From positions 1 to 5,640 of the forward strand of contig JAGLDB010000131.1 of the NCBI GenBank assembly GCA_023145935.1: a stretch of DNA of 5,640 nucleotides, read 5' to 3'. Each line of letters begins with the position of its first letter. Position 1 is the stretch's first letter. Under the pieces are notes generated by a model. It made no database searches and was not told where the DNA came from. It saw only the letters and a program-made list of their open reading frames with translations. The DNA is from Candidatus Sabulitectum sp. (lineage in GTDB: Bacteria; Fermentibacterota; Fermentibacteria; Fermentibacterales; Fermentibacteraceae). The position numbers and the translations under genes are program-made. Of this stretch, positions 1 to 5,342 are shown piece after piece.

Positions 1-538
1 AACCGCATGCTCCGATGTACCATGGTGGTGCTGCCGGGTAGAAATAGTACACTATGAATCCAATAAGATTAGTCAGCACAAAAAGGAAAACCATGTTGAT
101 GTAGAGGCTTTTCCGTCCGGTGAAGTAGAGGTACATTGCAAAACCAATAGGCATGGGCACCCAGGTGATGTAGGAAACTCCTGAAATAATATCGAAAAGA
201 GTACGCTGGTGGTAAGCAAAAAATTCATTCAGCGTCAGCAGTTGATTATTGAAGAAAACACCGAAGTACTGTTTTTCCAACAGGTACAGATCCTCTATGT
301 GTATGGTGTTGTAATTGTAGTTCGGGAATGCTCTCAGAGAATCGTATACAGTAATGTAAATTATGAACGGACACATTGCGAAGAAGAAACGGCGAGTTTT
401 TTCATTGTAGAAATAGAGGAATGCGAAAAACGCATAGCTGATCAGGTGATCCATGCGTATTTCAATTTTGAAGTACATCCAGCAGAAATAGAGCAGACTT
501 ACTATAAGTGCGCTTGCAAATTGTTTTCTTGTTGTCAT
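1..538 (-). CDS. Aur1-like PAP2-family membrane protein (inositol phosphorylceramide synthase-like), 3' end outside window
   Basis: The frame is open from the ATG at 538-536 to base 1, giving 179 residues with no stop, so the C-terminus is missing. The protein is very hydrophobic, with likely membrane segments near residues 8-24, 31-45, 51-65, 113-139 and 145-167. The motif YPAAPPWY at residues 167-174 is the hallmark of the Aur1/inositol phosphorylceramide synthase branch of the PAP2 superfamily; the stretch NTIHIEDLYLLE (77-88) also fits bacterial members as I know them. Family members transfer a phospho-head group to a lipid, or hydrolyse lipid phosphates, at the membrane. The catalytic PSLH-like motif and the final His/Asp motif should lie beyond base 1 and cannot be checked. 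The start is one base after the stop of the upstream SDR gene and has no strong ribosome binding site, which suggests translational coupling. Membership of the Aur1-like family is fairly secure; the actual substrate is inferred. Confidence 0.88.
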   Translation of the reverse strand, partial: MTTRKQFASALIVSLLYFCWMYFKIEIRMDHLISYAFFAFLYFYNEKTRRFFFAMCPFIIYITVYDSLRAFPNYNYNTIHIEDLYLLEKQYFGVFFNNQLLTLNEFFAYHQRTLFDIISGVSYITWVPMPIGFAMYLYFTGRKSLYINMVFLFVLTNLIGFIVYYFYPAAPPWYIGACG

Positions 539-539
539 A

Positions 540-1532
540 TCAGTTTAATTTATGTCCCTCCCGGAACCAGAAAACAGTTTTTCCAATGGCTTCTTTCAAG
601 CCAACTGCTGGTTCAAAACCAAGAATATCTTTTGCCTTCTGAATGGAGAAAATGTAGTTTGTGCCTGCGTTGTACATGCGGTATTTAGTTATAAGAGGAG
701 CATTACTTGCTGCTGCCAGTTTATAGATCCCTTCTGAAAGCCATGCGAGAAAAAGGCTTAACCTGAAAGGTATTGTGAGCTTCGGGTGTGGTAGGTGCAT
801 TTCATCCGCAATCGCTTCCGTGAACTGCTTCCAGTTGATCTGCAATCCATCTGTTATGATGAAGGCATTGCCGGGAGCGCTCTTATGGATAGATGCCAGA
901 AGGACACCGTGAACAAGATTTTCAACATAGGTTGGGCAGGTGAGGCTTAGCCCCCTGTTAACATAGGCTATTTTTCCACTTACCAGAGCCGTCATGTACT
1001 TTTCAATGAAAGTATGATCACGGGGACCAAAAACATTCCCGGGTCTTATGGATGTTACTTCTATATCGTTCCTGTTGCCGAAGTCCATGATCCAGTTCTC
1101 TGCTGCAAGTTTTGATAAGCCATAGTTGAACACCGGATCTTTCTTGTCGTCTTCGGATTGAGGGCGGTTGTGATCGAAACCGTGAATGGCAGTACTGCTC
1201 ATATAGACAATACGACTTACCCCGTTCTTCATGGCGGCTTCTGCTACATTTATGGTGCCTCCCAGATTAATCTTTCTGAACAACTCCAGAGATCCCCAGT
1301 CTGAAGCAAGCCCTGCATTGTGAACCACAATATCAATGTCATGAAGAGCTTTTTCAACACTGCTGTAATCAGTGATATCTCCATATTTCAGGGAAACTTC
1401 CATATCGTTGATAAGACTGAGATCTGAAGTTGGTCGAACAAGACCATAGACCTTGTGGCCCTCTTTCAGAAACGTCTCAACAAGATGTGACCCTATGAAA
1501 CCATTAGCGCCGGTGATTAAAACTTTTGACAT
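540..1532 (-). CDS. NAD(P)-dependent epimerase/dehydratase, extended SDR family (3-beta-HSD-like; possible 3-ketosphinganine reductase)
   Basis: This is a complete 330-residue protein of normal length for an extended short-chain dehydrogenase. The Rossmann nucleotide-binding motif TGANGFIG is at residues 7-14, an acidic GDITD follows at 51-55, HNAG is at 71-74, MSSTA at 111-115 supplies the catalytic Ser/Thr, and the YxxxK pair is Y137 and K141. The RPGNVFGPRD stretch (163-172) and the TYVENLVHG stretch (201-209) are typical of the 3-beta-hydroxysteroid dehydrogenase / sugar epimerase group. It is therefore a soluble oxidoreductase acting on a hydroxyl or keto group. The substrate cannot be read from the sequence. 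The adjacent Aur1-like gene makes a role in lipid metabolism plausible, because an SDR of this epimerase-like type (CerR) is the 3-ketosphinganine reductase of bacterial ceramide synthesis. A sugar-nucleotide epimerase or HpnA-like enzyme is the alternative. The start follows the CPBP gene's stop by three bases, with an AAGGG ribosome binding site inside the end of that gene. Confidence 0.93.
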   Translation of the reverse strand: MSKVLITGANGFIGSHLVETFLKEGHKVYGLVRPTSDLSLINDMEVSLKYGDITDYSSVEKALHDIDIVVHNAGLASDWGSLELFRKINLGGTINVAEAAMKNGVSRIVYMSSTAIHGFDHNRPQSEDDKKDPVFNYGLSKLAAENWIMDFGNRNDIEVTSIRPGNVFGPRDHTFIEKYMTALVSGKIAYVNRGLSLTCPTYVENLVHGVLLASIHKSAPGNAFIITDGLQINWKQFTEAIADEMHLPHPKLTIPFRLSLFLAWLSEGIYKLAAASNAPLITKYRMYNAGTNYIFSIQKAKDILGFEPAVGLKEAIGKTVFWFREGHKLN

Positions 1533-1535
1533 TAG

Positions 1536-2261
1536 TTACCCTTGATAGATTATGAAAAGATCTGTGAATATACCAAGGGCAGCGTGGAGGAGCACAACGA
1601 TCCAGATGTTCTTTGTGCGTATGGCAATGATTCCAAAGATGATACCGAACGGAATGGATCCAATGATCTCCGGGGTTGGCTTTCCAATATGTACAAGACA
1701 AGAGGATATTGTCTGGATCAGAATTGCAGGCATAGTGCCATATTTCTCTTTCAACCCGAAAAGCAGGAATCCCCGAAAAAAGAATTCCCATGGCAGATAG
1801 TATAGAAAGAACAATCCCAGAAAGTAGATGATAAGCGGTTGTTGATCCTGCATAAGGGTTTCCGGCAGCGGGTATTCCGCCTGAACTGATGGAAGTGCAG
1901 AGGCATGATATGCAGAAGGTACCACCATCACCGCGATTGCCAGCAGCGCCCATAAGAGGTTTTTCCTCTGGCCTTTGAAAGAAAAGAGAGAATGGAGAAC
2001 GCTTGATCTGCCAGAGGCAACTGCAATAAACAGTGGAACAAGCAGCATTAGAACAAAGAATGAAAGGTACTCCAGCAGATAGGCATAGACATCGCCATGA
2101 ACCATGTCTTTCAGGCCTGGGAAGTAGAAAATATAGTTTTGTGCTTCGGCAAAACAGCGGTAAACAGTTAACAGTACAGGAGCACTAATGAGCAGTATGT
2201 AGAAGTACTTCTCTGATGGATCATAGCCGGAATTCTTAAGAACTTCTCTGAACCTGATCAT
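1536..2261 (-). CDS. CPBP-family (CAAX-type, Abi) intramembrane metalloprotease
   Basis: This 241-residue multi-spanning membrane protein has hydrophobic segments near residues 19-36, 60-82, 101-118, 142-158, 177-190, 200-214 and 218-237. The conserved core of the CPBP (CaaX protease and bacteriocin-processing) family is visible: motif 1 as PWEFFFRG (157-164), with E159 and R163; motif 2 as H191 in CLVHIGKP; and motif 3 as H226 in LLHAALG. The second Glu of the classic EExxxR is kept, but the first is Trp. The Phe usually four residues before the motif 2 His is Ser187, and the Asn often found four residues after the motif 3 His is Gly230. Such substitutions occur in the family, so activity is still plausible. 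Bacterial members have roles in protein processing or bacteriocin immunity, and the target here is unknown. An AGGA ribosome binding site precedes the ATG by a few bases, and the gene leads a tight run with the SDR and PAP2 genes. Confidence 0.88.
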   Translation of the reverse strand: MIRFREVLKNSGYDPSEKYFYILLISAPVLLTVYRCFAEAQNYIFYFPGLKDMVHGDVYAYLLEYLSFFVLMLLVPLFIAVASGRSSVLHSLFSFKGQRKNLLWALLAIAVMVVPSAYHASALPSVQAEYPLPETLMQDQQPLIIYFLGLFFLYYLPWEFFFRGFLLFGLKEKYGTMPAILIQTISSCLVHIGKPTPEIIGSIPFGIIFGIIAIRTKNIWIVVLLHAALGIFTDLFIIYQG

Positions 2262-2287
2262 CTTTTTCCTGCTAAAAACTTTTTCAT
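2258..2287 (-). other. Possible nine-codon leader ORF overlapping the CPBP start (ATGA)
   Basis: In the 44-base gap between the M6 and CPBP genes, an ATG at 2287-2285 opens a reading frame MKKFLAGKR. Its TGA (2260-2258) overlaps the CPBP start codon as ATGA. The arrangement would allow translational coupling. The only upstream Shine-Dalgarno candidate is a GAAGG about a dozen bases before the ATG, which is weak and distant. The AGGA serving the CPBP gene lies inside this mini-frame. It could easily be chance. Confidence 0.2.
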
Positions 2288-2305
2288 GACAGACTGATTA
2301 CCTTC

Positions 2306-3907
2306 TCATAAACGGAGCAATCTTGCCGTTGCAGATGCTGATTCCCAACGATAATTTACAAAAAATAGACCATTCGGCATTGTGTGACGATCCCACTGGT
2401 ATGTGTATTCACCACTGCTTAAAGAACCGGATTGCAGTGTCTCAAGTTTTCTACCGGTCACATCGAACACAGCTATTTCGGCAAAACCTCCTGGATGATC
2501 CACGGTAATGAGGTTTCCGGTTACAGACAAGAGAGCTCCGGGAAATTCATTCTCCTCCTGAATGCCTGTGTAGCTTGTAGATATGTAAACTTCAACCGTG
2601 TCTGCAGAAACTGGAATTGAGCTGATGTACACCTGGGTATCTGCTCCAGTGTATTTTCTGCTGTCAGGAATTGTCCAGTATGTGAATTCAGAATTGGACG
2701 AGGTTCCCGGATATGGATCGCCTGCGTCACCGCCGCCCATGTTTTTTTCCAGATGCCACTGTCCGTCTGCCTGCTCAAGTGCCACCCGGTAGTGGCCATC
2801 ACCGGTGTGCCCCGGGTACCACTGATTGTTGTTGTTGCCCTGGAATTTATCAACATGCCAGATAAGTACTCCCTGGGATGGCAGAGCCTGGTCCAAGCCG
2901 ATCTGTCTTCTGTTCTCAAGGATGAAATACTGGTAACTGGCGGCGCCTCCGGTCCATATCCTGTAAGCAACATTTGAAAGCTCGATAGCAGGTACCTGAT
3001 ATGTGCCGGGTTCGGTGACCTCAATAAGCTCAATAATTCCCAGTTCATCCCTGCAGTAGGGGCAGAACTCTGCAGGGCTCCAGCCCCCTCCGTTGTAAAC
3101 TCCGTATGACATTAAACCCCAGTTGCCAATTCCCTGAGAATCGTAACCCAAGTCGTAAAGATCAGGAAGCCCCAGTACATGACCGAATTCATGACAGAAG
3201 ACAGAAGCAGACTTATCTCCGGGGTTGGTATTGTACTCGTTCTGTACGCTGAATTTGTAGACTTGAACACCATCTAAAGAAAGCGGAGAGGAGAGGCTCC
3301 AGGCATGGGGCCAGATCATTTGAGGTGTTCCGTCGAATTTTCCTGCATACATCAGATTGACTCCATCCACAAACCCGTCTCCGTCGTTGTCATATTGGGA
3401 AAAATCTACCACTGGATCTATCATTGTACAAACAGTTTCCACAAGCCCCTGACTGTTCTGAGGATAAGAACCCCATCCGTAGTTGTCGTTCACATAGTAT
3501 GCATAGCTCTCCGGCGCTCTGTTCCACAGAGTTGTGCTGGGCCAGTCTATTGTGACTATGTCTATCTGTCCGAAGGACACATCATTGTAATAGCTTGTAA
3601 GAGAAAAAGTGTCCTGCGCAAACCCCATGGAATCAAAGTAGACCGCTGGCGTTTGTGCCTGATTGTCAGTGAAATCTACAAGCAGGATCAGAACATTCAT
3701 CTGGTCGTCATCCAATGCTGAAACAATAGTGTTGTGTGAACCGTAAATACCGTTAGGTGAATCTACACCCCTGGCGGTGGCGTTGCTGTAGGATTCAAGC
3801 CAGGTGAGATGCTCACGGGATGGTTCATTGAAAATGCCAGGCGGCGGTGGTACAGCAGCTGCTGTGAAAACAGCTGCCAGAATCAGAATAGTGCATATGT
3901 TTTTCAT
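2306..3907 (-). CDS. Secreted M6-family metalloprotease with C-terminal sorting/FlgD-like domain
   Basis: This complete 533-residue exported protease begins with a Sec signal peptide: a basic Lys at residue 2, a hydrophobic core at 5-16, and probable cleavage after TAAA at 18. The catalytic domain carries HEFGHVLGLPDLYD at 239-252, where H239, H243 and probably D249 bind zinc and E240 is the general base. GLMSYG at 264-269 gives the Met-turn. This is the signature of the M6 (immune inhibitor A-like) peptidase domain. YDNDGDGFVD at 172-181 resembles a calcium loop. A beta-rich region follows at about 300-445. The last 75 or so residues (VFDVTGRKL at 480-488, then PNGLFFVNY at 511-519) match the T9SS type A sorting / FlgD-Ig-like domains of FCB-group secreted proteins, predicting secretion or surface display. 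A Cys pair, CPYC at 282-285, sits where M6 proteins usually have an AWxK/R-type stretch. The start is supported by a GGAGGT ribosome binding site five bases upstream. The substrate is unknown; bulk protein degradation outside the cell is likely. Confidence 0.93.
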   Translation of the reverse strand: MKNICTILILAAVFTAAAVPPPPGIFNEPSREHLTWLESYSNATARGVDSPNGIYGSHNTIVSALDDDQMNVLILLVDFTDNQAQTPAVYFDSMGFAQDTFSLTSYYNDVSFGQIDIVTIDWPSTTLWNRAPESYAYYVNDNYGWGSYPQNSQGLVETVCTMIDPVVDFSQYDNDGDGFVDGVNLMYAGKFDGTPQMIWPHAWSLSSPLSLDGVQVYKFSVQNEYNTNPGDKSASVFCHEFGHVLGLPDLYDLGYDSQGIGNWGLMSYGVYNGGGWSPAEFCPYCRDELGIIELIEVTEPGTYQVPAIELSNVAYRIWTGGAASYQYFILENRRQIGLDQALPSQGVLIWHVDKFQGNNNNQWYPGHTGDGHYRVALEQADGQWHLEKNMGGGDAGDPYPGTSSNSEFTYWTIPDSRKYTGADTQVYISSIPVSADTVEVYISTSYTGIQEENEFPGALLSVTGNLITVDHPGGFAEIAVFDVTGRKLETLQSGSLSSGEYTYQWDRHTMPNGLFFVNYRWESASATARLLRL

Positions 3908-3912
3908 GAGTG

Positions 3913-3918
3913 ACCTCC
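3913..3918 (-). promoter_or_regulatory. Strong ribosome binding site of the M6 protease gene
   Basis: On the minus strand the sequence reads GGAGGT, then five bases, then ATG. It fixes the start that gives an intact signal peptide. Confidence 0.8.
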
Positions 3919-3941
3919 GTTCATTGCAACCACACTCATAG

Positions 3942-3949
3942 ATTATAAT
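3942..3949. promoter_or_regulatory. Candidate shared -10 element of a divergent promoter region
   Basis: The 87-base gap between the divergent M6 and yggS-like genes contains ATTATAAT. It reads TATAAT on the plus strand (3944-3949) and also TATAAT on the minus strand (3947-3942). Either could serve as a -10 box, giving a leader of about 40 bases for the plus gene and about 30 for the minus gene. No good -35 is visible: TTGCAA at 3924-3929 is only 14 bases from the plus -10, and the minus side has only a T-rich stretch near 3965-3970. The position is convincing, while the exact elements are tentative. Confidence 0.4.
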
Positions 3950-3994
3950 ACTGAAACCCAGACGAAAAAGCAGAAAATATATAAAGGGGTAATA

Positions 3995-4687
3995 ATGGTT
4001 GATCTACTTGATAAAGTAAAAGAAAACACTGATTCTGCTCTTGTAGAAATTGCAGAAGCTGCGTACCGGGCAGGCAGGAAGCCTGAAGATGTATCAATTA
4101 TGGCTGTTACAAAAACTCATCCAGCTGAGTACGTAGAAGCTGCAGTTAAATGTGGGATCAGGCACATTGGGGAAAACCGGATTTCGGAAGGCGGAAGAAA
4201 AATCAGGCTTCTTGGTAAAGAATTTGCTAAGTTCCATGCGATCGGAGTTCTGCACCGCAAGGAAGTTCGTCAGGCTGTAAGAGATTATCATTGGCTCGAT
4301 GCCATCCACAAGATTGAGATAATAGAGGAAATTGCCCGCAGAAATGCGTCAGTGCAGATTCTTTTAGAGATAAACACATCAGGTGAATCGGCCAAGAAGG
4401 GCTTTCCCCCTGATGTTGTTCTGCTGGAAAGCATACTTGGCAGAGTTTTTGAGCTTCAGTTGCCTGTAAGGGGATTTCTTACTGTTGGGCCGCTGTGCAG
4501 TGATTCTGTCAGGCAGAGAAAAGCTTTCGCTGATCTGCGTGAAATCAGGGATTCTCTGGAAACAAGGCTGAATACATCGTTACCTGAGCTTTCCATGGGA
4601 ATGAGTGATGACTTTACTCTGGCAGTTCTTGAGGGCTCAACCATGGTGCGGCTTGGCAGAAGGCTTTTCGGAGCAAGAGGAAACTGA
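3995..4687 (+). CDS. yggS: YggS/PLPBP-family pyridoxal-phosphate homeostasis protein
   Basis: This 230-residue protein has the usual length of the YggS/PROSC family, single-domain PLP-binding TIM-barrel proteins without known enzymatic activity that buffer pyridoxal phosphate and affect amino-acid metabolism. The PLP lysine is K40 in AVTKTHP. GEN is at 59-61, the INTSGESAKKGF stretch at 126-137 matches the family's VNxxxExxKxG segment, SMGMSDD is at 200-206, and GSTMVRLG (214-221) with FGAR (225-228) binds the phosphate. One motif is unusual: the common HxIGxLQxNK is here HAIGVLHRKE (81-90), so the Gln, Asn and Lys are all replaced at their usual positions. The start is preceded by an AAAGGGG ribosome binding site at 3983-3989. 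It is divergent from the M6 protease gene and 110 bases upstream of a DivIVA gene. In many Firmicutes and Actinobacteria, yggS homologues sit in the division cluster near sepF and divIVA, so the pairing has precedent. Confidence 0.92.
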   Translation: MVDLLDKVKENTDSALVEIAEAAYRAGRKPEDVSIMAVTKTHPAEYVEAAVKCGIRHIGENRISEGGRKIRLLGKEFAKFHAIGVLHRKEVRQAVRDYHWLDAIHKIEIIEEIARRNASVQILLEINTSGESAKKGFPPDVVLLESILGRVFELQLPVRGFLTVGPLCSDSVRQRKAFADLREIRDSLETRLNTSLPELSMGMSDDFTLAVLEGSTMVRLGRRLFGARGN

Positions 4688-4695
4688 TATCTGCT

Positions 4696-4723
4696 TTCCT
4701 GGAGCAGGCGTTTGCACCAGGAA
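4696..4723 (+). terminator. Hairpin between yggS-like and divIVA-like genes (possible terminator or processing site)
   Basis: Eight bases after the yggS stop, TTCCTGG (4696-4702) pairs with CCAGGAA (4717-4723). Inside it, GCA (4704-4706) pairs with TGC (4713-4715) across one A/A mismatch, leaving a six-base loop. The stem is convincing but no T-run follows (GATAATATG), so it is not a classic intrinsic terminator. It may be a weak terminator, an mRNA 3'-end stabiliser or a processing site. The rest of the 110-base gap (4724-4797) is AT-rich, with no ORF and no clear promoter. Confidence 0.45.
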
Positions 4724-4786
4724 GATAATATGCAATATTTGAATCTATATTCTAATGGATCTGCTACTTTACCTTACTTAGGAAAT

Positions 4787-4794
4787 GGAGGGGG
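4787..4794 (+). promoter_or_regulatory. Ribosome binding site that decides the GTG start of the DivIVA gene
   Basis: GGAGGGGG ends three bases before GTG (4798-4800); its GGAGG core is six bases away. The nearby ATGs at 4755 and 4785 are in another frame, so the GTG is the only start that keeps the conserved N-terminal DivIVA motif complete with a good Shine-Dalgarno. Confidence 0.75.
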
Positions 4795-4797
4795 TTT

Positions 4798-5331
4798 GTG
4801 CGCGTAACTCCGCTTGATATAAGACGACAGAAATTTCGCAAGGGTATGAGGGGATATGATTCAGGCGAGGTTGATGCTTTCCTTGAGATGCTTGCGGACG
4901 CCTGGGAAGATGTTGCAGAGAACACTCTGATCGAAGCAAAGGAACTGGAAGTGCTTCGAGCCAGAGCAAGCGATTTTGATCGCATGGAGGGCGCTGTTCG
5001 CGAGGTACTGGTAGCACAGCAGAGAAGTGCTGATGTGGCCAGAGAAGAGGCAAATCGCGAAGCTGATCTTATCATTAGAGACGCTGAACTGAAATCTCAG
5101 AAAATGCTTGATGAGGCCAGAAAGAGAGTTCAGATACTTACAGAAGCCATTCGCGAGCTGCAGGACAGAAGAATGGAGATCCTTCTGAAGATGAATTCCT
5201 TCATAGACAGTCAGAAGGGAATGGTGGCCATGGAGGAGATCAGAATAAAATCAGAAATTATTCCCGCTGAAGAGAGGCTTCCCGGTGAGGAAGATGGAGA
5301 CATGCCTCTTCTTCAACTCTCAGAGTTGTAA
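4798..5331 (+). CDS. divIVA: DivIVA-family cell division / polarity coiled-coil protein
   Basis: This is a complete 177-residue protein with a GTG start. The N-terminal lipid-binding DivIVA domain is clear: TPLDIRRQKF (residues 4-13), then RGYD at 18-21 and EVDAFLEML at 24-32. This is the family pattern TPxDIxxxxFxxxxRGYdxxEVDxFL. Residues from about 29 to 150 are rich in Glu, Arg, Ala and Leu and should form a long coiled coil for oligomerisation. The tail (153-177) is acidic and likely disordered. DivIVA proteins bind curved membrane at septa and poles and recruit division or wall-synthesis proteins. They are best known from Gram-positives, but homologues occur more widely. It follows a yggS-like gene, as in Gram-positive division clusters, and is 11 bases upstream of an exported-protein gene. 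The molecular partner here is unknown. Confidence 0.9.
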   Translation: MRVTPLDIRRQKFRKGMRGYDSGEVDAFLEMLADAWEDVAENTLIEAKELEVLRARASDFDRMEGAVREVLVAQQRSADVAREEANREADLIIRDAELKSQKMLDEARKRVQILTEAIRELQDRRMEILLKMNSFIDSQKGMVAMEEIRIKSEIIPAEERLPGEEDGDMPLLQLSEL

Positions 5332-5342
5332 CCGGAGGTCTA

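Noticed and set aside
209..688. A 159-codon open frame on the plus strand opposite the PAP2 and SDR genes
   Set aside because: It is antisense to two genes with clear family motifs, crosses their junction, and its translation has a Cys-rich, non-protein-like composition with no recognisable domain.
1504..1953. A 149-codon minus-strand frame overlapping the CPBP gene
   Set aside because: It is a shifted frame within the CPBP gene on the same strand, with low-complexity, Cys/His/Gly-rich translation and no ribosome binding site of its own; the CPBP motifs lie in the other frame.
2262..2305. A terminator between the M6 and CPBP genes
   Set aside because: The gap has A and T runs but no stable GC stem, so I see no terminator and cannot exclude read-through into the CPBP gene.
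2521..3048. A 175-codon minus-strand frame inside the M6 protease gene
   Set aside because: Shifted frame of the protease gene; I considered a frameshifted or fused second protein, but the main frame is intact through catalytic and sorting domains.
3305..3721. A 138-codon plus-strand frame opposite the M6 protease gene
   Set aside because: Antisense shadow with no family signature; the opposite strand codes for the protease domain.
4739..4770. TTGAAT followed by TATTCT or TACTTT as a promoter for divIVA
   Set aside because: The spacing is far too short for the first pair and about 20 bases for the second, and neither -10 is good; not supported enough to list.
4764..5075. A Ser/Ala-rich minus-strand frame of 103 codons opposite divIVA
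   Set aside because: The Ser/Ala/Leu-rich composition is the mirror of a Glu/Arg/Ala-rich coiled-coil gene and is a known artefact.
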